This document shows positions 35,328 through 45,794 of a stretch of 64,000 nucleotides of DNA, one piece after another (within the stretch, counting starts at the first letter, position 1; every line of letters begins with the position of its first letter). Below the pieces are notes generated by a model. That model was given only the letters and a program-made list of their open reading frames with translations. It was not told the origin of the DNA and did no database searches. The stretch is from Undaria pinnatifida (lineage: Eukaryota > Sar > Phaeophyceae > Laminariales > Alariaceae): the NCBI GenBank assembly GCA_012845835.1, contig JABAKD010000018.1, forward strand, positions 4,796,116 to 4,860,115, in the 5' to 3' direction. Made by a program: the position numbers and the translations under genes.

Positions 35328-36039
35328 GTCAGGCATGTTTTGGCACACCAGCTTGTATTCTGCTCTTCTTCCGTCTCGGTCGTTTTCATGTAGTCCCGTC
35401 CGGTCGTTTAACGTCGTTTAATGTACACTTTGGATTGGATGACCCCCCCCCAGAGGGGGTTTATCCCAGGATAAATTCTTCGGCGCTGAGAACTCAGCGC
35501 GGCTGCAGCAGTTGGAGAAGTAAAATTCACATCGCGAAAACTTCACCATCAGCGTGCATTGTTTAGGTATTAGTTTTATTGCCGCCCTTTTCTAATCTCG
35601 GCCGTTTTGGCGGAGACTTAAGCGGATGGCCTGGGTTCGGCTCTCCGACTCAATGATTCAGACATTGGGCTCCAAGATTGTCGGCATCAATCTTGACCAT
35701 ATTCAAATCTCGGATCGGCCTGATTGCTTTGCGTCCGGATAGTATCGGTGCGGTGCATACGCCAGTATCCGTCCATTTCAGTTGAGCTCCTGAAGCGTGG
35801 AACTATCGGTTAGGAGTGTGTTACTTTTGTTGAGGACATACTAGTTTAGGACTAGCGCATACAAGTGTTGGTCGCGTTGCGCGAACAAGTGTCTCCGAAG
35901 GCATGTTTCGGGTGAGCTATTGAGCTTCTCTTCTTGTTGGGAGCTCAGAAACTTCCGCTGTGTCCCTACCGTGGGAAAACTATGTTTCCATCTCCGGGGC
36001 GAGTTCAAAAAATAATCGGACATGGCCTTACGTTGCCAG

Positions 36040-36144
36040 ATGTGCGGACTGGAAGGCGCTGACGATACGCACTGCCTGGACGCGTGCTCCGGGTACGAAG
36101 CCCTCGTTCCTGCCGCTGACGACTTCACCTACCGCTACTACACG
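36040..36144 (+). CDS. Exon 3: YHYH C-terminal Cys-rich region
   Basis: 35 codons, phase 0 to 0. It contains M-C-G-L-E-G-A, then CLDACSGYEA and DDFTYRYYT. YHYH proteins of algae and bacteria typically have C-L-D-(D/E)-C-x-G followed by a YRYY-T motif at this point, so the match is positional as well as compositional. The acceptor is TTGCCAG|ATG (AG at 36038-36039) and the donor ACG|GTAGGG at 36145. The upstream border of a repeat F copy lies about 70 bp away. The following intron holds an 87-bp imperfect tandem duplication. Confidence 0.78.
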
Positions 36145-36204
36145 GTAGGGAAACGTTCTGAGCAGTAATTGACGATGTATTAGGTATACCCTCCCTTTAC
36201 CATG

Positions 36205-36385
36205 ACATTTATGTGACCTCTAAAACAAGAACGTGTTCTGGGCCAGTTGAGCGCTGTTTCATCCTGCTCTTCGTCCACCAAGACGACGTCCCTTCCAATC
36301 GGACAGATCGTGTTCTGGGCCTGCTGCATTGTGTCACGCTACTCTTCGCTTACCAAACGGCGTCCGCTCCGATTACTTTTTTAGA
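36205..36385. repeat. Imperfect tandem duplication inside intron 3
   Basis: Two units sharing GTGTTCTGGGCC, TGCTCTTCG, CCACCAA/TACCAAA and CGTCC…TCC…CG, about 87 bp apart. Confidence 0.6.
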
Positions 36386-36860
36386 CTGACGCGTAAGGCT
36401 ATAATCTATGAGGATAGACCAGGTGCCAATATTTCACGCGAACGACGCTGGCAGGGGTAGCAGGTGTTTGCCAAACGATTCTCGCTGACGGGGTTTCTGA
36501 ATCGATCAACCAACACGCACTTCCCGTTGTCGTTGGAACGTCATATGTGTTTTACTGTAAGTATCCCTTGTACAGTCTACCTCTCAGCTTGGTCTGGGTA
36601 CCAATGTAAGACACGTTTACCGGTGTTAGTCAATATAAACGTGGCGTATAACTGTATCCATAATGAATGGATGCAGGTCATGTTTTTTTTCTCGTAAATA
36701 AAGTGGGGAGTCATATCAATTCAGGAGAACATCGGTAGAGCATGCGTCACACTTATTTGATGTTTCCTTTCTCGTAACACACCCAACGCCCTACAATATC
36801 CCTTGTATACCTGACAAAAAAACCCGGTATTTATACGTCGAAATCCAACTCATCTTCTAG

Positions 36861-36934
36861 TCGTGCGGGTACGACGAGTCCTTCTTCCCGTTCACGGTCA
36901 ACTGCTTCAGAGGATGCTGCCCGGATGGCGTCAC
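36861..36934 (+). CDS. Exon 4: YHYH C-terminal FPFTVNCFRGCC motif
   Basis: Reads S-C-G-Y-D-E-S then FFPFTVNCFRGCCPDGVT, the closing motif of long YHYH proteins, in which F-P-F-T-(V/I)-N-C-(F/Y)-R-G-C-C is typical. The acceptor is CATCTTCTAG|TCG (AG at 36859-36860), phase 0, matching exon 3. The best donor is AC|GTGAGT at 36935, which leaves two bases of a codon. That does not fit the phase-0 acceptor chosen for exon 5. A weaker donor at 36930 (GGC|GTCACG) would fit. Either the weak donor is used or a small exon is missed. Confidence 0.78.
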
Positions 36935-36997
36935 GTGAGTAGTACCACACCACAACAAGGAGAGTCGTGCCAAACAGTAGAGAGGTAGTATAAATAG

Positions 36998-37150
36998 GCG
37001 CGTGGTGCGATGGAGGTTAACAAGATTTTTTTTTTTCTGAGGGACGAAGCTCCTTAACCCAAGGTTCTTCGGAATTTCGTCATTCTTGTTTAAATATATA
37101 TATATATATTGCGTATACCTAGGACATGGTTCTGTTAATAATCGAGTTTG
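36998..37150 (+). mobile_element. MITE-A 5' fragment
   Basis: Left TIR GCGCGTGGTGCGATGGAGG, then CTCCTTAACCCAAGGTTC and a (TA)n run. Cut off by the next, reverse copy. Confidence 0.65.
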
Positions 37151-37164
37151 ACCGAGATGCTACT

Positions 37165-37432
37165 AGGTACGGGAGGGGTGCGCCTTTTTGTGTTTCTGCT
37201 CAGGGTTCCTCAATTCTGGAGCTTAAGACAGCATCCCCCAAAAGCTGATATGGAGAAAAAACAAAAAAAAAATCTGCTACCGGATGAAAGTCCGATTGTC
37301 TAGCTAGGTGCACAACGAGGATCATGCAAAAAACAAAATGACTTCTATTTCAGACGAATTCGGGGCTAAGGAGCCCCGCCAATTCAGAAATCTTTTCAGA
37401 CGAAAAGTGATACCTATGTCGTAGCACGCGTC
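37165..37432 (-). mobile_element. MITE-A copy
   Basis: Reverse, well preserved. CTACCGGATGAAAGTCC and right TIR CTATGTCGTAGCACGCGTC. Confidence 0.8.
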
Positions 37433-37929
37433 CTTTCGGTTTACTCCAAATCAGTTTTCGGGCACCTGCACCTAGAGAGCTATACCGTTGCAGGTGTCCG
37501 TATTACGCTTACACCTAGCTGACTGGCGGGGGAGGGGTTATATGCGAGGAACGCGCGTGCGCCATGAGCGGGGCCGAACCGTTTGGTGAAACGCGGAAGG
37601 TGCTTGCTGCGATAGAGGTTGCAATATTTTGGGCAATTTTTTTTCTTCCGAAATTTTGGGGACTCCTTGACCCAATATCGCTGTGGAGAGTGACATGTTG
37701 TTATTGCATACTACACCAGGTGTTTTAATTTTTGTTTTTAATTTTACACCTCTCGACGGGGAAATTAGTTCTTGATCATCGGGTTGCACGTACGTTCAGT
37801 TGAAAAAGAAAAGAAGAAAACATTTTTATTTGGGTTGCGTGTACAATGGAGCTCCTCAGGTGGTTAGGAACGCAGCGTCAGAAAAAACGTGGTGATGTCA
37901 CCTTTCTTTACCGTAGGACACATTTTCTA

Positions 37930-37976
37930 TACCATAGGTACCATAGATACCAAAGATACCATAGATATCATAGATA
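37930..37976. repeat. Short ATACCATAG-type tandem repeat
   Basis: Five imperfect 9-10 bp units directly before a MITE-A copy. Confidence 0.7.
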
Positions 37977-37977
37977 G

Positions 37978-38268
37978 ACGCGTGCACCGGTGTTTTTCTG
38001 ATAGCGATCTTCTCACGTGAGGAGAGTGCTGTACTGGACCCCCAAGACCTGATTTAAAAAGAAAAAGCGAAAGGAGCAACTCGGTGAACGATCCCACGGC
38101 CTGGCCTATCTAGGTACAAAATAACAATCCATAACTACTACTACTGCTGAAAACAACAAGAAGAGTAACATCCCCATAATTTTGGGTTACAAAGGAGAGT
38201 CCCGCGCCATTCGGAAACGAAACGCCCAAAAGGTGTTGCAACCTCTACCACACATAGCACCCGTCGTC
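37978..38268 (-). mobile_element. MITE-A copy, diverged
   Basis: Left GACGCGTGCACCGG, right CACATAGCACCCGTCGTC. A (CTA)n run interrupts the middle (38132-38150). Confidence 0.65.
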
Positions 38269-38269
38269 G

Positions 38270-38620
38270 CATGTGTCGGAACGCTGCGCAGCGGTACGAT
38301 TGATGTATCTAGCACTTATTTGTGGTTGGCTGTGAAAATGTTTCTGAATGACCCGCCGGGAATCCACTTAACCCCCCCCCCAAAAAAAGTCGAAATTTCG
38401 TCATTGTTTTTTGTGTCAAAATTTACATATATTTATTTGTTATATATCTGTTGTAGGCCATATAATAATTAGGGCAACATTATTATTGTTTATTCATCGG
38501 TACGGTTTTTCGGTTCTTCTGCTCTGTTGTAGTTTTCTCCATGTTCGGAACAATTTTCGTTGTATGCTTAGGCCATGGGGTTGTCTATCATCAGGTATGT
38601 CGTCTCCCTGCAACATGAAA
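38270..38620 (+). mobile_element. MITE-A copy, degenerate
   Basis: Has AATGTTTCTGAATGACC, ATCCACTTAACC with a C10 run, and TTCGTTGTATGCTTAGGCCA; the TIRs are barely recognisable. Confidence 0.5.
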
Positions 38621-38749
38621 GAAATAAAGCGCAGCTTTCCGAAAGGAGGTATTCATATATTGTATATTATTACATCACTTATTACGTATCCTTGCCCAGA
38701 TAACCGTTGTACACCTACCCTATGTGTGTTATCAGCATCTTGCTAAACT

Positions 38750-38979
38750 GACGAATGCTACTACGACAGAGGCACCACTTTTCGTCTGGAATTGTTTCTG
38801 AATGACGGGTCTCCTTAACCCCAAAACGTCGGAATTACGACATTCCCCCCCACCTCATTCTCGTTGTGTACTTAGGCCATGGGATGTTGCAGTTTTGTGT
38901 TCTTCAAGTCAGGTTTTGGGAGAGGTCTTAAGCTCCCAAATCGAGGAAGCCAACGTGCGCCTCTATCGTAGCACGCGTC
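38750..38979 (+). mobile_element. MITE-A copy, short form
   Basis: 230 bp, all blocks present. GACGAATGCTACTACGACAG to CTCTATCGTAGCACGCGTC. Confidence 0.85.
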
Positions 38980-39090
38980 CTTGCCTGCCGGGAGATGTTA
39001 TGGTGTGAACGAGTGGCACATATTTAGTTTTCCTCTCCAAATTCGGTTTTTGCCCCAGAGGGGCATAAAGCTCCTTGTGCGAGGAGTCAG

Positions 39091-39341
39091 CACGTGCTAC
39101 GATAGACGTAGCAGTTTTCGTCTGAAATTAGTTTCGAATGACGGGGCTCCTCAACCCAAAATCGTCCGAATTTCGTTTTTCTTTTAAAATAATTGTCGTG
39201 GTATACCTAGGCTATGGCATTTTTCATTACCTGTGCTGTAGCATTTTTCTTTTTCTCCTAATCGGTCTTTGGGGGACGTGTTGAGCTCCCGAAACGGGCA
39301 ACCTCAGAAAAAACGTGGTACACCTGTATCGTAGCATGCAT
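39091..39341 (+). mobile_element. MITE-A copy
   Basis: 251 bp. Left CACGTGCTACGATAGACG, right CTGTATCGTAGCATGCATTA. Confidence 0.8.
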
Positions 39342-39716
39342 TAGTTCCCAGGAAAGAAAGTGGTTCACCGCTACCGTGGCGTTCGTCGTGACTACTAGGC
39401 CCTGATACATTCCCGATTGAGAGGGGGTGGGCTCCACTGAGGGTCTACCCGAGACCGTTGGAAGCTTATTCTGGTGTTACTGAGGTGTTCTTCCACTCCA
39501 GAATGGTCGGAGTTCTTGCGTTACTGGGGTGTTATTACTACTCTATTATGGTCGGAGCCTGTCCAGTGATCACGGACTACGGTCGCGTTTCGCCATTCGT
39601 CAATTTATGTCAGAGAAAAACACAACAACAACAACAACAACCAGTGTCAACTCCGCACCATATAACCGGTCCCGTTTTTCCTCCCCAACATGATCAGATG
39701 CCACAATAAAGTTGAG

Positions 39717-39870
39717 TCCTGCGGGGACTCACCCGAGTCCGGGTACACGTCCGACCATGTCCCCATCGCGGTTGCTTCGTTAGACGAGCCCTACGACACG
39801 GAGCTGCTTGCCGGAGACGACCTGGAATACATCGGTTCGAGCTATTCCGTCAACTGCACCCTCTTCATGG
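39717..39870 (+). CDS. Exon 5 (probable): spacer after the YHYH domain
   Basis: An open segment reading SCGDSPESGYTSDHVPIAV, continuing through an acidic stretch (ELLAGDDLEYIG) to SVNCTLFM and ending at donor ATGG|GTGGGT (GT at 39871). It leaves one base, G, which with the first two bases of exon 6 makes a glycine codon, so the exon 5/6 phases agree. Four cysteines in the junction region fit a secreted protein. I recognise no domain. The start is uncertain: AG at 39715-39716 gives phase 0 and keeps the C-G-D context natural after C-C-P-D-G, but conflicts with the strong exon 4 donor. The polypyrimidine tract here is weak. Confidence 0.5.
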
Positions 39871-40398
39871 GTGGGTTTCCCATAAACATCGCTTACCGTG
39901 CGCGGGTTTACGGACTGATGTGTGCTTGTGTGGACTTTGCGAAATATGTGTGGCCCTCCCGAGGAACTCTGCTGACGCTTGCTACGCTAGGAGAAGTAAC
40001 AGGGTTCAGCAAACCACACTTTCTGATTGAAAAAAAGGAGCTCCTTAACCCAAAATCTCTCGAGTCCGAATTTTCTTTTTGTTGTTTTGCAATATGTTTT
40101 TGCTGCTGTGTACACCCTCTAGACTTGTCCCACGGAAATTTGTTAATCGAGCTCAACGTTCTTGATCACTACTGTCCTCGATTAATCGGTATTACGGTGA
40201 AATACAGATATATCCTGAACTGGGTAGAAGCCTCAGAACACGCACGCACATGGCCCACCTCTACCGTGAAATGGCTCTCTAGCTAACTAGTAAGAACCTT
40301 TATTTTCGAGGAAATAAAAAAAAATTGCCATCTTTTCGGTGATGCCGCACTCATGGCGGGGAAACAAAATGCGAGGATGAATAATATTTTGCGTGCTG

Positions 40399-40468
40399 GC
40401 GACCCAGTTGCAAACCGCATAAAACTCTTAACGTCGAGTTCGTGAGTTCAAATCCAGCTGGGGGTCGT
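40399..40468 (+). tRNA. tRNA-Lys(CTT)-like pseudogene
   Basis: Seven-base acceptor strands pair (GCGACCC with GGGTCGT, one G-U), the loop AACTCTTAAC resembles Lys-CTT, and the T arm has GAGTTCAAATCC. The D arm is about six bases too short and irregular. A relic or tRNA-derived repeat is more likely than a working gene. Confidence 0.3.
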
Positions 40469-40749
40469 TTTCTTCTATTATTAACTGGTGTTGCGACAGT
40501 GCGAGAGATAGTTGGTTGGCGAAAATCGGGACGAAGACCGACACGCGCTTAGATAAATGGACTCGATGATGCGCGACAAGATAAATGAACCGGGGGGGGG
40601 GAGAGGGGTGCCACCTGCGACCACGGCATGCCCAGACGGTTGGAGGTAGGGGGGAAACCTAGTCGAGCTGAAACGTAAAAGTGATGCAAAACCACAATGT
40701 CGAGAAATTCAAACCCGAGTTACCCTTGCACAAACATTCCCACTCGCAG

Positions 40750-41312
40750 GTTCCAGTACATCATCCCCCACACCTTCTCCCGCCAACAGCAACGCTTCCG
40801 AGGCGATCCAACCGCGGCCCAGCAGCCCTCCCTCTACCGAAGCTACCACCCCCACTCCTTCGGCCTCCCCCACTACCGCTCCTATCCCCCCGCCTACGCC
40901 TACTACCACCCCCACGACCCGGCCTACTGTCGCCCTGACGGATCCATCTACTGCCGCTCCTACGGCCTTGCCTACTACCGCTCGTACGCTCCCGCCTACT
41001 ACCTCTCCTACGCCCCCGCCTACCACCTATCCTATGACCGTGCCTATCACATCGCTGGCGCCGACTGCCACGCCCACGGTGGCAGACCCCTACCCGTCCC
41101 CTATCGAGGGTCGTACTTTTGCTCCCAACCCCCACACTTCCTCTGTCGAGGATCAGATTCCGACTCCGGAGGTAGCTCAACCCGCGGACCGTGCACCGTT
41201 GAGTGTGAGTGTTGTACGTCCTAAACACGGTGGTGCATACGATCGGGCCGCTGAGTCCTCGCCGTCGCCGACCCGCCAGGCTGTCGGGGCCGTGCTTTCA
41301 ACCATCGAGCAA
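40750..41312 (+). CDS. Exon 6: Thr/Pro/Ser-rich mucin-like linker
   Basis: About 188 codons with no stop. The first two-thirds is dominated by T, P, S and A (for example TTPTPSASPTTAPIPPPTPT), a composition typical of O-glycosylated stalks between extracellular domains. The last 60 residues are less biased and carry more charged residues. The acceptor is CACTCGCAG|GT (AG at 40748-40749). The exon starts on a second codon position, matching the single base left by exon 5. The donor is GAGCAA|GTGAGG at 41313, phase 0. The frame is closed upstream by a TAG at 40647 with no in-frame ATG, which supports an internal exon. The other frames and the opposite strand are also open here because of the repetitive CCT/ACC composition. 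I read those as shadows. Confidence 0.65.
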
Positions 41313-41827
41313 GTGAGGATAACTAACTAAAAGAGGGCGATTAACCGTAGACCATGAGGCCAACACCACGTGACGGTAGGAGGATGATTGTCACTAGCAT
41401 CGCGGGGGAGCAACCAGGACCCAATAGTATGGTTGAGAAAAAATGGGGATGCATAGGTATTTGTATTTATCGTAGGTCCTGATTACTATGGCCCTCGGAA
41501 ATAGTCACCGTTTTGAGTTACCGTTTTGTTGAGGACTCAGAGCCACTCGCGCGAGCGTTCGTCTATCTAATCGCTCTGTCGGTCATACGTAGTTGTGCGT
41601 TTCAGCTCCGGGAGATGCGCAGTAGTGATGTAGCTGTTTCATACCGTACGCCAACCTAATGAGTTTTACGCACGGCTTTGAGCGAGGTATGGCAGAACCT
41701 TGCGCGGTTGGGATAATTTGGAGTCATAATCCTGTAATCGTATTCTGCCGTGTTTTTTGCTCCGCATCTAAGGTCATGGCTACAGTAGTAGGGGAGATAA
41801 CCCATTTTCACCCCCCTGATTTGCGCC

Positions 41828-42025
41828 ACTCGAACGAGTGACTCTGTACTTCACTGACAGAAGATATCATATGGTGACTTGTTTTGGCGCAGGGCAGCTA
41901 CCCACTCCATTTCGGGTGGTTTCTATCGTAATACTAATACAAGCGCGGAAGGTTAAGATCGCAAAAATAACGAGGGGTCACTCGCGCGGGCGACCCCGAG
42001 CCACTGCAAAAAAAAGCTTCTGAAA
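41828..42025 (+). repeat. Repeat D copy
   Basis: Begins CCACTCGAACGAGTGACTCT and ends GGGGTCACTCGCGCGGGCGA then CCCCGAGCCACTGC. Related ends occur at 1885-1910, 7540, 8030, 34675, 42483, 45700 and 46863. The palindromic core TCACTCGCGCGAGTGA defines the family. Confidence 0.5.
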
Positions 42026-42202
42026 ATAAAGTAAACCACTACCATAGCCTTTGTCCCAATATAGTGCTAGGGCCCTTTCGCGTTCAACGGCTTGCCTTGA
42101 GAATCATGGCTTCTGCGACGAACCAGCTCGCGCTTGAGTTGCTCCGCCGGCGCGTACTTCGTCAGTGGTAAAAGTTTGTAGCTATTTCACCAAGGGTTCT
42201 AG

Positions 42203-42470
42203 CATGGCGCGTGCTGCACTATAGAAGGTGGGGAGTTCTTCGGTGGAGATGATTTCTGGATGGCGCGACTCCTTCCACCTTAACCCCAATCGTTGGACTG
42301 TCGTACTCGGTTTGCAAGCATACTGCTTCGTCTACCTAGCCCCCCACGGGTCTTCTTCAGCGGACTCGCACACTCAGTTTCCTCAAAAACAGTTTTTCGG
42401 GTGGGGCATATGGAGCTCCTCAAAGCCGAGGCTGTATATTATAGGGGGGTTCCGTTTGGGACCCTTATTT
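42203..42470 (+). mobile_element. MITE-A copy, diverged
   Basis: Left GGCGCGTGCTGCACTATAG, internal TTTCTGGATGGCGCGACTCC and CAGTTTTTCGGGTGGGG. The right TIR was not found. Confidence 0.5.
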
Positions 42471-42692
42471 TGGGAGCGGCTCGGGGCCGCTCGCGCAAGT
42501 GACCCCTCCCTGTTCCTTTCCATTTTTGAAACCACCACGTTAACGGTTACCTACGGACGCCGCATCAAACAAATCGCCGAAACCTTTTCTTTTGTTTATC
42601 GGGGTGCAGAGTAACTCGGGCTGGGGCTAATGGCTCAAACGCCGAAGAAGTGAAAAATGGGGTACCCCCCTTACCTTAAGAAGGGGGTACCC

Positions 42693-42960
42693 TGACGCAT
42701 GCCACAATAGAGGTATACCTTTTTTTGGCTATTTTGTTTTTCTGAATGACGGGGCTCCTTAACCGAAAATCGTCGGAAATGGATAGATTATTTGTTTTTT
42801 ACGATTCTCGTTGTGTACCCCCAGGACAAACGGTTTGGCATCCGATATCTAACAGTTTATCAATTTCTCTCCAAATCGGTTTGTGGGAGAGGTCTTAAGC
42901 TCCGAAAGGGAGGTAGTAGTATTAAGAAAAAACTGGTGCACCTCTATCGTAGCAAGCGTC
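42693..42960 (+). mobile_element. MITE-A copy, near consensus
   Basis: 268 bp. GACGCATGCCACAATAGAGG to CTCTATCGTAGCAAGCGTC, with AATGACGGGGCTCCTTAACC intact. One of the best preserved copies. Confidence 0.88.
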
Positions 42961-43372
42961 GACCCCTACTTAAAAAAAAAGGGGTACCCCCCCGTACCGA
43001 AGTCTTGGGCTAGTTACCACTTGAGCGTCGGAGTTAAACCCAACCTACTGACTTGCCGGTGGTCTGTTTAGGTTTACGCACAGCACACGTCGAGCACAAA
43101 AGCACGCCACATCAGATGATTTCTCACCACCACACGTCGGGCCACAAATGCGCCACCAATCAGATGCACGCCAAGAAGAAGAAATATCTCTTCAATTTTC
43201 GAACCCAAACAAACTGCCTGCATTCCCTAGGCGACTTAAATAGTCGGTCGGCGATTCATTACACTCAGGCCCACCTCACAGCAACCGCAACTTCTAAGAG
43301 CATAACATTCGAAGCATGCCTCTAAATGTGCCTTGCTTTATGGTCTTCCCTACGTGCACACTGTATGATCAG

Positions 43373-43693
43373 ACTGCCTCCGAGGACAGCGTCTTTGGCA
43401 GTGATGTCGTCGAGGCCGGCGCTTTGACCTCGGTCGATGTGGTGGCCAGCGCGTATGACGCTCGCCAAGGGGACGGGAGCGTTGACGGCGCGGGATGCGG
43501 AGAGGATGGGTGTTTGCCGTGGTTGACTCGGGATGGCATCGTCGCCAACCAAGAGTCGAGGTGGTCCTGTGCGCAAGACATCGTGCCGAGGCAGGGTGGT
43601 TGTGAGCTTGAGTTCACCTTCGGCCGGCTCCAGGACCTCGTAGGCCTGCAGATCTCGTTTTTGAAGGCAGACGAGCGCGATCGCTGGCTGGAG
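43373..43693 (+). CDS. Exon 7: N-terminal part of discoidin-like (F5/8C-like) domain
   Basis: 107 codons, phase 0 to 0. It has the hallmarks of the discoidin fold: an S-V-D-V-V-A-S-A-Y-D opening strand, D-G-I-V-A-N-Q then ESRWSC (the usual S-R-W after the nominal Asp-Gly), G-C-E-L-E-F-T-F-G, and LQISFLKADERDRWLE, which corresponds to the family's A-(F/W)-Y-K-G-D-E-R region. The donor is CTGGAG|GTGAGC at 43694. The acceptor is taken after GTATGATCAG (AG at 43371-43372); the start could be shifted by some codons. Family knowledge gives carbohydrate or lipid binding; the ligand here is unknown. A damaged copy of the exon end lies 160 bp downstream. Confidence 0.78.
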
Positions 43694-44309
43694 GTGAGCC
43701 CGAAGAATTGTGTGTACTGCAAGGGGGGCGTCGTACCTGTGGCAAATGTGTATCTAGTGTTGGGACCTGAACTACGGGCTGCCATCTTAATCACAATAAA
43801 AAAATCGCGATTCGCTTGGATGGGAGGCGGATGAGCGCGATCGGTGGCTAGCTGAGCTCGAAGACTACTATGTACCACGAATGGGTGTGCGCTTCGGCAA
43901 GGGTGCACCGGTGTTCTGAGTCTCTTCTCTAAAAGGGCTCAGTTTTGTTCATCCCAAAGAAGAAGAACTTCGAGAAATCTGAAAGTGCATAGGACCATCC
44001 CATGGATGCGTAACACGATAGAGTTTTCAGAAACAGTCGAAAACCTTTCGCGCGGGGGCTGGTTCACTACTTTTTGAAGTTGTGGCATATCATCCTATCT
44101 TGCTATTATATCTAGTCGCTTCGTCTCCACGAATTCAACGACGATGATAGATAGAAGTACGCGCTACACGGCGGAGATAAAATGGACTGGGTTTTGAAGT
44201 CTGTTCATTGGGGGTGAGGTACGTAGCCAATCGCTCAAGTGGCCTTAGCTTGCTAGGGAAAATGGCCGCATCCCCCCATGCTGGTCCACAATCGATGACG
44301 TCTATGCAG

Positions 44310-44456
44310 GTGAAGGTAAACGGCGACAGCATCGGTACCATCGAGTCCTACGCTGGACCAATTTTCGATTCCTTCTGGATCGAACAAACCGCCGTCAAGT
44401 CTGTCAGTCTGGGATCTGTCGGCCTACAGAAAGAGGACTGGATCAGCCTGCTCGAG
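44310..44456 (+). CDS. Exon 8: C-terminal part of discoidin-like domain
   Basis: 49 codons beginning VKVNGDSIGTIES and ending VSLGSVGLQKEDWISLLE, which corresponds to the family's closing strands (…W-x-S-I-x-E-V). The acceptor is TCTATGCAG|GTG (AG at 44308-44309) and the donor GAG|GTAGGC at 44457, both phase 0. Joined to exon 7 it gives R-W-L-E-V-K-V-N-G, an uninterrupted discoidin strand, which is strong support for both borders. The intron before it is 616 bp and the one after is 4.1 kb, filled with MITE-A, family B and MITE-E copies. Confidence 0.82.
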
Positions 44457-44607
44457 GTAGGCGACGGGGTAACGATGCCAATTCGTCGTGAAGCACTACC
44501 TGCAGAGGGTCTCCTCACGCAAAAAAGAAAACCCAACCGTAGGCTCCACGGTTTTTTAGATGGTAGTCCGGACGCACGCAAAAAAAAATCAATGACTTCC
44601 TCCCTAC

Positions 44608-44858
44608 GACTTGTAGACAGGGGTAGCACTTTTCGTCTGAAATGGCTTCTGAATGACAGAGCTACTCAACCAAAAAAAGTCGTCGATCGAAAAAATTTCT
44701 TTTTTGCTTGATTCTCGTTCAATACCTAGGCCATGCGATGTTCCATCCCGTAGCAGGTTTTATTTCCTCTAAGTATCAGTTTTTGGGAGAGGTCTTAAGC
44801 TCGGAAAGTGAGGGGACCTCAGAAAAAAAAATGGTACATCTCTATCGTAGCACGCGTC
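44608..44858 (+). mobile_element. MITE-A copy
   Basis: The left TIR is weak, the right TIR perfect (CTCTATCGTAGCACGCGTC). Contains AATACCTAGGCCATGCGATG. Confidence 0.8.
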
Positions 44859-44991
44859 AGACAGTTGGAGCGCCATTTCCGGGCGCGTGCTGCGATAAGC
44901 TTCGGCGTGGCTGGCACTTTGTCCCTAGCTAAGAGGCTACGGGTGGGTGGGGGGGTCACTCGCTTACGCGGCTTGCGCGGTTGGGTATCCG

Positions 44992-45373
44992 ACTCGTGCT
45001 ACGATCGAGGTACTTAGCACTTTTCGCCCGAAACTGTTTCTGAATGACGGGGTTTATTTACCCAAAATGGTCGGAAATATAGGTGACTTTGTTGGATGAT
45101 TCTCGCACGCGCGACTACTATCTAGAGGCAGCTCTTTTTGGTGTCTGAAATGTTTTCTGAACGAAGGAGTCTCTTAACCCAAGATCGTTGGAAATAATAG
45201 ACCATTTTTATATTCTCATGGTTCTCGTTGTGTACCTAGGCCATGGGGAACTTTTTCACCCGGTGCCAGTAGCTTTATTCGGCTCCAAATCAGTTGTTGG
45301 GAGAGGTCTTGAACCCCCAAATTGAGGGGTAGTATTGAGAAAAACAAGTGCTGCACCTCTATCGTTGCATGCC
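44992..45373 (+). mobile_element. MITE-A copy with duplicated 5' half
   Basis: Two successive 5' halves (44992-45110 and 45111-45215) each carry a CTGAA…GG…CTTAACCCAA-type block before one 3' half. Confidence 0.75.
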
Positions 45374-45510
45374 TAGGCCATGGGATATTTCATACGGTCA
45401 GCGGTATTATTTTTATTCTTTTCTCTCAAATCGGTTCTTGGGAGAGCTCTAAAGCTTCGAACGCGAGGGACCCCAGAAAACTAGTGGTGCGTCTCTATCG
45501 TTGCACGCCT
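45371..45510 (+). mobile_element. MITE-A 3' fragment in tandem
   Basis: Begins inside the preceding TIR with GCATGCCTAGGCCATGGGAT and ends CTCTATCGTTGCACGCCTC. Probably the product of recombination at the CCTAGGCCATGGG block. Confidence 0.7.
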
Positions 45511-45794
45511 CGTCCTATAACCTTTGAGACAACCTCATTACGCTTCTTTCTGAGCCTTTCGGTTTCGCGATGCGCCGGTTGCCGGCGGCATAGAACTGGT
45601 CGTCGAACCGTTTGATGTGTTGTACCAGCAACGGTTTTTACGAAGTCAGGGACCAAGGCTACGGCAGGGGGATTCTCCCAGTTTTCGCCATAGAGTTTAA
45701 GCCAGTCGCACGAGAGACGTGTACCTCACTGACAAAGCGACGTCCTACGATATGCTTGGCACAGCGTGGCTAGCTGTTGCATTGCGGGTTCAGG

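Noticed and set aside
40697-41228. Tyr-rich frame (YRSYPPAYAYYH-like) and Arg/Gly-rich minus frame
   Set aside because: Shadows of the Thr/Pro linker exon, which is the frame that fits splice phases with exons 5 and 7.
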